From Rubrivivax sp. (GTDB lineage Bacteria; Pseudomonadota; Gammaproteobacteria; Burkholderiales; Burkholderiaceae_C): a stretch of 64,000 nucleotides of DNA. Of the stretch, positions 51,512 through 58,644 are shown piece by piece. The stretch spans positions 62,001 through 126,000 of the forward strand of contig JADJHR010000001.1 in the NCBI GenBank assembly GCA_016707445.1. The letters run 5' to 3'. The translations under genes were made by a program, and so were the position numbers. The notes under the pieces are model-generated. The model saw only the letters and a program-made list of their open reading frames with translations, searched no databases and was not told the DNA's origin. How positions within the stretch are numbered: the first letter of the stretch is position 1; each line of letters begins with the position of its first letter.

Positions 51512-52330
51512 ATGATCGGCCCTGAAGCCGCGGCGCTGCAGCACGACTTTGAGGCGAAGGGGTTTGCGATCCTGCGACGGGCCTTGGCCGGCCCATTGCT
51601 CGAAGCCGGCTGGTCTGACCTGCAGGCTGCGCAGGCGCGTGGCGAAATCCTGAGCTGTCACCGTGAAGGTCACGGCGTGTTTCGCAGCGATGCGCTGGCG
51701 CGCCAGGGCCTGCAAGCGGGCGACGTGGCGATCCACGACTTTCACCTGCATTCACCTGCGACGCTGGCCGTGGCCTCGCACCCGGCTTTCATGGCCTTGG
51801 CCACGCGCTTGCTGGGTGAAGATCCGGTGCTGATGCAGTCGCAAATGCTTCGTTTCGGCTCGGGCAAGGGAACGCATGCCGACCACGTCTATTGCCCGAT
51901 CGCGCGACCGCTGCAGACCCTGACCGTCTGGATTGCAGCGGACGCCGTCGGTGCCGACAACGGTGCACTCTATGTGCTGCCGGGTTCGCATCGACTGCCC
52001 CTGCATCGCTTCGACGGCGACCGCCTGCTGTGGCCACACGGCGAAGACCTGGACCGCATGCGCGAGTACCACGTTGCGCTCGATGCGCAATGCGAAGCTG
52101 CCGGCTTGCTGCGCCACACGATCGAGGCGTCTGCCGGCGATGTGGTCCTGCTCCACCCCCGGCTGGCGCATGGGGCCTGGCCATCGTTGACGGCCAGGCG
52201 AACCCGTCGCAGCCTGGTACTGCACCTGGCGGGGACGTCGGCTTACACCGCCGACCATCGCGGCCTGCCGGGCGGCTCCAGCTTGCGGCGGGCCGGGCGC
52301 CTGCGTTACTACCGGCCGCTTGGGGCCTGA
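51512..52330 (+). CDS. Phytanoyl-CoA dioxygenase (PhyH) family oxygenase
   Basis: A 272-residue Fe(II)/2-oxoglutarate oxygenase. The metal triad is H122 and D124 (GKGTHADHVYC) with the distal histidine H220 in HPRLAHGAWPS; R233 in RRSLVLHL would bind 2-oxoglutarate. DNGALYVLPGSHRLP is typical of PhyH. It hydroxylates a small molecule, perhaps the product of the methyltransferase two genes upstream. It starts 37 bp after the PA2928-like gene. Its 3' end overlaps the pdxA remnant on the other strand. Confidence 0.88.
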   Translation: MIGPEAAALQHDFEAKGFAILRRALAGPLLEAGWSDLQAAQARGEILSCHREGHGVFRSDALARQGLQAGDVAIHDFHLHSPATLAVASHPAFMALATRLLGEDPVLMQSQMLRFGSGKGTHADHVYCPIARPLQTLTVWIAADAVGADNGALYVLPGSHRLPLHRFDGDRLLWPHGEDLDRMREYHVALDAQCEAAGLLRHTIEASAGDVVLLHPRLAHGAWPSLTARRTRRSLVLHLAGTSAYTADHRGLPGGSSLRRAGRLRYYRPLGA

Positions 52331-52518
52331 GCCGGCAGCGCGGTACCGGCCACACGCTCGGCGTCCCGCCACGGCACCGGATCGGCGGTCAGCAGCAGGT
52401 CGGCCGCCAGCCGGTTGCTTTCGAGGGCCAGCAGCTTGGCCATCATTTCGGGGCCGACACCGCCGGGATCGCCCGGCACCACGGCCAGGCAGGGGCGCGG
52501 ATGCTGGGAGTGAGTCAT
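52309..52518 (-). pseudogene. N-terminal remnant of a pdxA-like gene
   Basis: This 69-codon frame starts at ATG 52518 with GGAG upstream. It reads CLAVVPGDPGGVGPEMMAKLL and LAADLLLTADPVPW, which is the N-terminus of PdxA/PdxA2 4-hydroxythreonine-4-phosphate dehydrogenase-like enzymes (normally about 330 residues). After that the frame runs through the reverse strand of the PhyH gene end and stops. The remaining 270 residues are missing from the window. It is a truncated relic, likely cut by the insertion or rearrangement that brought in the neighbouring genes. Confidence 0.75.
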
Positions 52519-52646
52519 CGATGCAGGTCTCCTCGAGGGTGCTTGTGATTGAGCCGCTGCGGCCCGTGCCGCCAGACGCCATTCGCCTTCGGCTGCAGCA
52601 AGCGTCGTGGCTCGCCTCATGCCATTTCAATGCACAGTACGAAAGC

Positions 52647-52802
52647 ATGGATACCATTTCAGGCATGGCACGAATCTCATCCCGCCCTACGCCGCTGGCC
52701 GACGAACCGGCCTGGCTGCGATTGCGAACGCGCCAGTTGCTGCTGCTGGCGCAGCGCGCCACGCCGTCCTTGCCCGCTTCGCCCGAACCTGGATCGTCAT
52801 GA
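52647..52802 (+). CDS. Small ORF coupled to the riboflavin-kinase-like gene
   Basis: A 51-codon frame from ATG 52647 (or 52665) whose stop overlaps the next ATG (ATGA at 52799-52802). The peptide (MDTISGMARISSRPTPLADE, then WLRLRTRQLLLLAQ) could be a truncated regulator N-terminus or a coupling leader. I do not recognise a family. The adjacent pdxA remnant often has a divergent regulator in other genomes, so a broken regulator is plausible. Confidence 0.35.
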   Translation: MDTISGMARISSRPTPLADEPAWLRLRTRQLLLLAQRATPSLPASPEPGSS

Positions 52803-53392
52803 ACCAGGTGCTGCGCGGTCGGGTCCAGGCCGGAAAGGGGGACGCCTCGCGCTGGCTCTCGCTCTTCAATGCCGCGTACAGCCGCAAGCTCGGCCATCCG
52901 ATCTACCCGGGGTCCTTGAACCTTGCGCTCGACCATGACTTCAGATGGTTCGACCCCGCGTACAAGGCGCACCTCATCTGCTTCGGTCGCGGCGAGTACG
53001 GCGGAGACCGAGACATCCTGTTTCTGCCCTGCGAGCTGGGGGTCCCCGGCAGAAGGAAGGCGTGGCTCTGGACCCCGACCACAGCCGCCCGAGAACGCGC
53101 GGACCCCTGGGTCATTGAACTGGTGTCGGATGTGCGGTTGAGGGATGTCTATGCGATCGAGGATGGTTCGAGCCTGGAAATCACCCTCAGTCTGGGTCCG
53201 GAGCTTCCCGACTCACCGAACCAGGCCAAGCGCAGCGGCGAGGTCTTCCAGGGCGTCGCTCTGCTGAGGCGCCAACGCGCAGGCCAACGGGTCCTGAGGC
53301 GTGGCGTTGCGCTCGGTTACCGGCTTGCCGTGATCAAGCCAGCACAGCGGCGCGCGTCGGCGCGCCTGGGCTCAGGTGCCGGCGCTGGATGA
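52799..53392 (+). CDS. CTP-dependent riboflavin kinase-like protein (DUF120)
   Basis: A 197-residue protein whose first 135 residues match the archaeal RibK (PF01982) pattern: RGRVQAGKGDASRWLSL (G-x-G-D turn), LGHPIYPGSLNLALD (PGTLN-like motif, N41), and WVIELVSDVRLRDVYAIEDG with the late LR and DG. In archaea this enzyme uses CTP to make FMN. Bacteria normally use RibF, so a bacterial copy is unusual. The last 60 residues run into the reverse strand of the patatin gene and may not be functional. AGA/AGG arginine codons occur at least six times, which is rare in this window and hints at transfer. Activity is not shown. Confidence 0.72.
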   Translation: MNQVLRGRVQAGKGDASRWLSLFNAAYSRKLGHPIYPGSLNLALDHDFRWFDPAYKAHLICFGRGEYGGDRDILFLPCELGVPGRRKAWLWTPTTAARERADPWVIELVSDVRLRDVYAIEDGSSLEITLSLGPELPDSPNQAKRSGEVFQGVALLRRQRAGQRVLRRGVALGYRLAVIKPAQRRASARLGSGAGAG

Positions 53393-54264
53393 CGCAGCAA
53401 CTTTCGAATCTCGGGCAAGGCCCGCCGAACAGCCTCGTCGCCAAGCGCCATCAGCGCCGCCCGGTTGTTCATGTTCACGCTCAGTTCCGCGGGGAAGCTC
53501 GGGCGGATCACCAGGTCGGCTTCCTGTGCTTCCTGCGTCGCCAGTGAATGGGTCAACACCAGCCCGATCTGAAACAGCCGATCGACCATGCCATCGAGCC
53601 TGGACTCGACCGGCGGATAGATCACGTCGATGGCGATCACCCGTTGGGCGCCGAGTTCACGCGCCACGCGCACCGGCAAAGGGCTGCTCAGCGCGCCATC
53701 TGCATAGTCACGACCGGCCAACGTCGTCGCGGCAAAGACCCCGGGCAAACCGGTCGAGGCCTGAACCGCGAGCGCCGCGCCGCCCGCGTTGAAGACCGCC
53801 ATGCAACCTTGGCGGAGATCGGTGACGACAGCGGCAAAGCGCACCGGAAAGCGCTCGATGCGCTGGTGTTTGAGATTCTGCTGGGTGAACTGGTAGACCG
53901 ACAGCCGTGGCCGTCCGACGGCGGAAGTCAGCCAGTCCGAGCCGAAATCGAAATCATCGGCGGCGACGCTGCGGCCGATATCCCCCGCACTGACGCCAGA
54001 AGCGTTGATCGCGCCGATCAGCGCGCCGACACTCGAGCCGACGATCAACTCGGGCCGGATCCCTTCGGCCTCCAGCGCCCGCAGCACGCCGACATGGGCC
54101 AGACCGCGCAAGGCGCCGCTGGACAAGACGACCGCCAGTCGCGCTGGCTCAGCGGGCCCGGCCAGGAAAGGTTCCTCGCCAGGGCTGGCCAGGCTCGCCG
54201 GCTGCTCGGCGCAGGCGAGCAAGGCGGCGGCACCGACCGCGGCAAGCAGACCCCAGAGCCTCAT
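53317..54264 (-). CDS. Patatin-like phospholipase, lipoprotein
   Basis: A 315-residue patatin-fold hydrolase with a lipobox (LLAC, C18). The catalytic dyad is S78 in IVGSSVGAL and D189 in RDYADGAL. The oxyanion-hole loop reads SSGALRGLAHVG instead of the usual GGGxRG, a small deviation. RIERFPVRFAAVVTDLRQG is typical of the NTE/RssA-like branch. It would hydrolyse membrane lipids at the cell envelope. Its start overlaps the end of the lipoprotein gene by four bases. Its 3' end overlaps the RibK-like gene by 76 bp on the opposite strand. Confidence 0.87.
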   Translation of the reverse strand: MRLWGLLAAVGAAALLACAEQPASLASPGEEPFLAGPAEPARLAVVLSSGALRGLAHVGVLRALEAEGIRPELIVGSSVGALIGAINASGVSAGDIGRSVAADDFDFGSDWLTSAVGRPRLSVYQFTQQNLKHQRIERFPVRFAAVVTDLRQGCMAVFNAGGAALAVQASTGLPGVFAATTLAGRDYADGALSSPLPVRVARELGAQRVIAIDVIYPPVESRLDGMVDRLFQIGLVLTHSLATQEAQEADLVIRPSFPAELSVNMNNRAALMALGDEAVRRALPEIRKLLRHPAPAPEPRRADARRCAGLITASR

Positions 54265-54833
54265 GGCGCACGCAGCGATGCGGTGACGCCAGGCGCTGCC
54301 GGGTCGTAGACCTCGTAGTCCCAGGCGTAGCCACCGACCATGCCGGCGTACCCATGCCAGACCGGTACCCAGCTGCGCGGGTCGATCAGCACCGTGGCCG
54401 GTTGAAACCGTTCTTCAAGCTCGGGGTGACGGAACTCGATGCGGGTCACGGGCTTGCCGCCGTAGGCGGCAGCGCCGCCCACACGACACCAGGCATTGCC
54501 AATCAGCGCCTGGCCGATCAGCGCATCGGCCAGCAGATCCTGCCCGGGCAGCAGCGCTTTCACCGCCATCGCGCCGGCTTCGGACTCGTGCACGAGGTCG
54601 TTGATTCGAAAGGCGCGCGGCTGGGCGTGAATCCGGCGCGCGTTCGCATCCACCAGATACTGGGCCACCTGCGGTCTGGCGCGCGCATTGGCCAGGGCGC
54701 GGATCAGCCCGCTGCAATCAGGGTCCATGCCCGAGACGGGCGCCACCCGATCGACCGACGCTGGCATCGGCGCACAGGCGCCCAGCACGATGGCCGTGAC
54801 AGCCATCGACAAGGTGACCGCAAGTGACTTCAT
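54261..54833 (-). CDS. Uncharacterised outer-membrane-type lipoprotein
   Basis: A 190-residue protein starting at an ATG with AAGGAG upstream. The N-terminus has a lipobox (VLGACAP). The mature part has no recognised family; CSGLIRALANARARPQVAQYLVDANARR and GNAWCRVGGAAAYGGKPVTRIEFRHPE are conserved-looking segments with two cysteines that could pair. It is translationally coupled with the patatin gene and lies opposite the winged-helix regulator. It may be a partner or chaperone of the phospholipase. Function is unknown. Confidence 0.72.
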   Translation of the reverse strand: MKSLAVTLSMAVTAIVLGACAPMPASVDRVAPVSGMDPDCSGLIRALANARARPQVAQYLVDANARRIHAQPRAFRINDLVHESEAGAMAVKALLPGQDLLADALIGQALIGNAWCRVGGAAAYGGKPVTRIEFRHPELEERFQPATVLIDPRSWVPVWHGYAGMVGGYAWDYEVYDPAAPGVTASLRAP

Positions 54834-54978
54834 GGTGCGCTCCTTCAGGGCTGACCTCATTGGAATGAGAGGCCTGTCCGAGACTGTGGCGATCCGCCGC
54901 CCGCGCGTCTTTAAGCGACCTAACGAGTTCTAAAGCGGGGTTCCACGCCGCCTCTGCGCCGACTACATTGCCTGCACC

Positions 54979-57372
54979 ATGGATCGCATGCATCGTTTCG
55001 GCAGCTTTGAGCTGCGGGTCGCCGAGCGCTTGTTGCTGCGCGATGGCGAGCCCTTGAATCTGGGTGCCCGCACCCTCGATCTGCTGATCGCCCTGGTCGA
55101 AGCCGCCGGATCGAGGTTGAGCAAGGCCGACCTGATGGGGCAGGTCTGGCCGGGCCTGGTGGTCGAGGAAGCCAACGTTCATGTGCAGGTGTCGCTGCTG
55201 CGAAAGCTGCTTGGCGCCAACGCGATCGGCACGGTGGCTGGCCTGGGGTATCAGTTCACGCTGCCGCTGGACCGAGGGCCGGCGCGCCACCATCTTCCAG
55301 AACAGCAGACCGGTTTCATCGGCCGTGAAGCCGCGCTGGTCGAGGCACAGACGCTGCTCAAAGGCACCCGGCTGTTGACCCTGATCGGCATGGGCGGCAG
55401 CGGCAAGACCCGGCTGGCCCTGAAACTCGCGCAGCAGAGCCTGGGCGATCCGATCGACCTCGTCGCCTGGGTCAACCTGGCGCCGATCGAAGCGCCCGAC
55501 CAGTTGTTTGCGGCCGTGGCAGAGGCGGTCGGCCTCAAGCTGCGTGGCCTCACACCCGCCTTGGAAACGCTGGCCGCTCATCTGCAAGGGCTGCGCTGCT
55601 TCTTGCTGCTCGACAACTGCGAGACCCTGCTCGATCCGGTGGCCTCGATGGTCGACCTGCTGCTGGGCGCGGTGCCGGGTCTGCGTGTGCTGGCGACCAG
55701 CCGCGAAGCCCTGAGCCTGCCCGGCGAGACCGTGCTCGCCGTTGGGCCGATGGATCTGCCGACCCTTGGTGCCGGCGCCGAAGACGTGCGGCAGGCCGAC
55801 GCCGTGCGCCTCTTCGTGCAAGCCGCAAGCACAGCCCGCCCCGGCTGGACGCTGGCCGAAGCAGACGTCGCGGTCGTCGCCGACATCTGCCGCCGACTCG
55901 ACGGCATCCCGTTGGCGTTGGAGCTTGCGGCCGCCCAGTTGCGCGTCATCACGACGAAGCAACTGGCCGAGTTGTTGTCGGAGCGATTTCGTGTGCTGGT
56001 CGGCGATCGCCGCGCCCTGCGCCGACACGACACGCTGGCCACGGTCATCCAGTGGAGCTACGACCGCCTTGAGCCGGCTGAACAGCGTCTGCTGGCCTGC
56101 ATCGGCGTGTGCGCAGGCGGTTGTGACCTGGAGGCCGCTGCTGCATTGATGGGCAGCGAGGCGCATCAGGCCGACCTGCTGGCCGGACTGATGCGACTGA
56201 GCAAGCTGTCGCTGTTGACCGTGCGCCAGTCGACACAGAACTCTCGTTATGATTTGCTCGACACGGTTCGACAGTTCACGCTGGAACGTGAACAGGACAA
56301 AGGAGCCCTGAGCCTGTTGCGGGACCGCCATGCGCAGCATTACCTGGCCTTGGCTGAATCGGCCTTCGCCGAGATCGCAGCTCACGGTGAAGGCGAGGCC
56401 GTGCTGCGCATGCTCGACCTGGAGCGTGAGAACCTGTTGCGTGCGCTGCATTGGTGGCTCAGCGATGGGGCCTTGCCGGCAAGGGCACTGGCAATTCGGC
56501 TGGTGGCTGCCTTGCGTTACTACTGGCCTTCGCGCGGGTTGGTGAAATTGGGCATCGGGTTGAGCACGGCCGTCATCGACCAAGCCTGGGCCTTGCCCTT
56601 CACTCGCCATCACACCGAAGCCGTGGGAGGGCTGGTTCAGATGCTGGCGCAAACCGGAGAGCATGCAGTCGCAGCGGCGCTGGCCAATCGGCTGCTCGAC
56701 TTCGCCGGCTCGAGCGCGGACGATACCGATCGTTTGATGGTTCACCTGCTGCTGGGTGAAGTCGAATGCACGGCAGGCCGATTTGATGAATCCCGCACCC
56801 ACTTCAGCAGAGCCAGAGAGCTCGCCCAGAGGCTCGGTCAGGCCCGTCGCGAGATCGGGGCATTGAGTGGCCTGGCCAGGGTGGCCGCTCTCGCCGGTCT
56901 ACTGGAGGAGGCGACTCGTCTGGAAGAAGATGTCCTGGCCCACAGGCGACGGGACGGTCAGGGCTACAACCTGATGATCGCCTTGCTCAACACAGCATCA
57001 TTGGCGCTTGACCGCGGTGACCCGGTGGTTGCCGCGACACTGCTGACCGAGGCCGCAGCCCTGGCACCGCGGGTGGGTTCAGAGTGCCTCGTCATGCACC
57101 TGCTGACTGAATCGGCACGCCTGCTCGCGAGGCGCGCCAACTGGGCTGCCAGCGTCGAGATACAGGCAGCGGCGCGCCAGTTGCGCCTGACGCAGGACTA
57201 TCGGCCGGGCGATCTCGAAAGTGCACGTGAGGAGGCCGACCTGCAACGCGCCAGAGCGGCGCTCGGAACGACCGCCTTCGACGCCGCCTGGCAGGCCGGG
57301 CAGGCTTGGCCGGCGGCGTCGGAACTGGAGCGCATCACGAACTACGTCGCCATGGCGGCAGCGCCAAGCTGA
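54979..57372 (+). CDS. Winged-helix regulator with NB-ARC-type ATPase and TPR-like repeats
   Basis: A 797-residue regulator. The N-terminal OmpR-type winged helix (HRFGSFELRVAERLLLRDGEPLNLGARTLDLL, to about residue 95) is followed by an NB-ARC-like ATPase with Walker A GMGGSGKTRLAL and Walker B CFLLLDNCETLL, plus GIPLALELAAAQL as the typical GLPLA motif. A helical repeat region makes up the C-terminal half. This order (DNA-binding first) is the reverse of the SARP-type regulator at 45099. It is divergent from the lipoprotein/patatin operon and may control it. The ligand is unknown. Confidence 0.88.
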   Translation: MDRMHRFGSFELRVAERLLLRDGEPLNLGARTLDLLIALVEAAGSRLSKADLMGQVWPGLVVEEANVHVQVSLLRKLLGANAIGTVAGLGYQFTLPLDRGPARHHLPEQQTGFIGREAALVEAQTLLKGTRLLTLIGMGGSGKTRLALKLAQQSLGDPIDLVAWVNLAPIEAPDQLFAAVAEAVGLKLRGLTPALETLAAHLQGLRCFLLLDNCETLLDPVASMVDLLLGAVPGLRVLATSREALSLPGETVLAVGPMDLPTLGAGAEDVRQADAVRLFVQAASTARPGWTLAEADVAVVADICRRLDGIPLALELAAAQLRVITTKQLAELLSERFRVLVGDRRALRRHDTLATVIQWSYDRLEPAEQRLLACIGVCAGGCDLEAAAALMGSEAHQADLLAGLMRLSKLSLLTVRQSTQNSRYDLLDTVRQFTLEREQDKGALSLLRDRHAQHYLALAESAFAEIAAHGEGEAVLRMLDLERENLLRALHWWLSDGALPARALAIRLVAALRYYWPSRGLVKLGIGLSTAVIDQAWALPFTRHHTEAVGGLVQMLAQTGEHAVAAALANRLLDFAGSSADDTDRLMVHLLLGEVECTAGRFDESRTHFSRARELAQRLGQARREIGALSGLARVAALAGLLEEATRLEEDVLAHRRRDGQGYNLMIALLNTASLALDRGDPVVAATLLTEAAALAPRVGSECLVMHLLTESARLLARRANWAASVEIQAAARQLRLTQDYRPGDLESAREEADLQRARAALGTTAFDAAWQAGQAWPAASELERITNYVAMAAAPS

Positions 57373-57489
57373 GGCACTCACGACACGGGCGGGCCGCAAC
57401 ATTCATTGCCCATCCGAATTCTTCAACGGGTCATCACATTGGGTGCATGACCGGGGTCGGTTGGAACCTGTGGGCGTGCTGCGGCCCGC

Positions 57490-58434
57490 TCAGCGGCGCT
57501 GCGAGAGCAGCCCGATCAAATGCTGCTTCATCTCGTCGGCTGTGGCGTTGTCACCCTGGCAGGTGCCGGCCGCGGGGTGGCCGCCGCCGCCATGTTGCAG
57601 CATCAGTGCACCGACATCGACCGGGCAGCTGCGGTCGAAGATGCTCTTGCCCACGGTGTAGGCGGTGTTGCTCTTCTCGCGGCCCCACATCACGTGCATG
57701 CTGATGTCGCACTGCGGGAACAAGGCATAGACGATGAATCGATTGCCGGCGTGGATGACTTCTTCGTCGCGCAGGTCCAGCACGACCAGCTTGCCATGCG
57801 CCTTGGCCACGCGTTTCACCTGAGCCCGGAACGCGACATGCTGGTCGAAGAACAGGTCCACGCGCTCCTTCACATCGGGCAGCGCCAGGATGTCGGCGAT
57901 CGCCATGTCGCGGCAGCAGTCGATCAGCTGCATCATCAGCTGATAGTTCGAGACGCGGAAGCTGCGAAAGCGGCCCAGGCCGGTGCGCGCGTCCATCAGG
58001 AAGCTCAGCAGTTCCCAGCCTCGCGGTTCCAGCACGTCGTTCATGCTGAAGCCGGCCGAATCGGCCTTGTCCACCGCGTCCATCATCGCGTCGCTGATGC
58101 GGCTGAAGCGTGCCTTGCCGCCGTAGTGGTCGTAGACCACGCGCGCGGCGCTCTTGGCGTCGGGCTGCAGGATGTGATTGGGCAAGGGCTGGCCGCCGTT
58201 GCGAACGCCCTCGCTGGCGTGGTGGTCGAAGCACAGGCCGCAGCCTGGCACATAGGGCAGGTTGGTCAGGATGTCGCGGTCGGTCACCTGCACCTTGCCG
58301 TCCTGCATGTCCTTGGGATGCTGGAACACGATCTCGCCCAGCAGGCCCAGCTCCTTCAGCAGCACGGCACAGACCAGGCCGTCCATGTCGCTGCGGGTGA
58401 TGAGTCGGTACTTCAGTTCGGCGGGGGCGTTCAT
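57490..58434 (-). CDS. DHH-family phosphoesterase
   Basis: A 314-residue protein of the DHH/DHHA1 superfamily. DHH motifs are RSDMDGLVCAVLL, TDRDI, the central FDHH (D70, H71, H72) and MMDAVDKAD. The C-terminal DHHA1 motif is HGGGGHPAAGTC. Members include oligoribonucleases (NrnA), cyclic-di-AMP phosphodiesterases and exopolyphosphatases. It lacks the extra domains of RecJ. The start at 58434 (MNAPAELKYRLITR) fits the fold. Substrate is not readable. Confidence 0.88.
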   Translation of the reverse strand: MNAPAELKYRLITRSDMDGLVCAVLLKELGLLGEIVFQHPKDMQDGKVQVTDRDILTNLPYVPGCGLCFDHHASEGVRNGGQPLPNHILQPDAKSAARVVYDHYGGKARFSRISDAMMDAVDKADSAGFSMNDVLEPRGWELLSFLMDARTGLGRFRSFRVSNYQLMMQLIDCCRDMAIADILALPDVKERVDLFFDQHVAFRAQVKRVAKAHGKLVVLDLRDEEVIHAGNRFIVYALFPQCDISMHVMWGREKSNTAYTVGKSIFDRSCPVDVGALMLQHGGGGHPAAGTCQGDNATADEMKQHLIGLLSQRR

Positions 58435-58644
58435 GGGGCGGGTCTCCGGCAAAGGCGGCGTGGCACGGCACGATGGTCTGGCCGCAACGTCTTATCGGCC
58501 TGCGGCTTGCCGCACTTGAGGCTTCGGTTCGCCTGCGCGACCGCGCGCTCGACCGGGGACAGCTGAGTCCGAACCGAACTTCGATCAAGGCCTGATGCAG
58601 ATGCTGACCATCAACGCGCGGCTGCTCTGCCCCGACAGTCCCTC

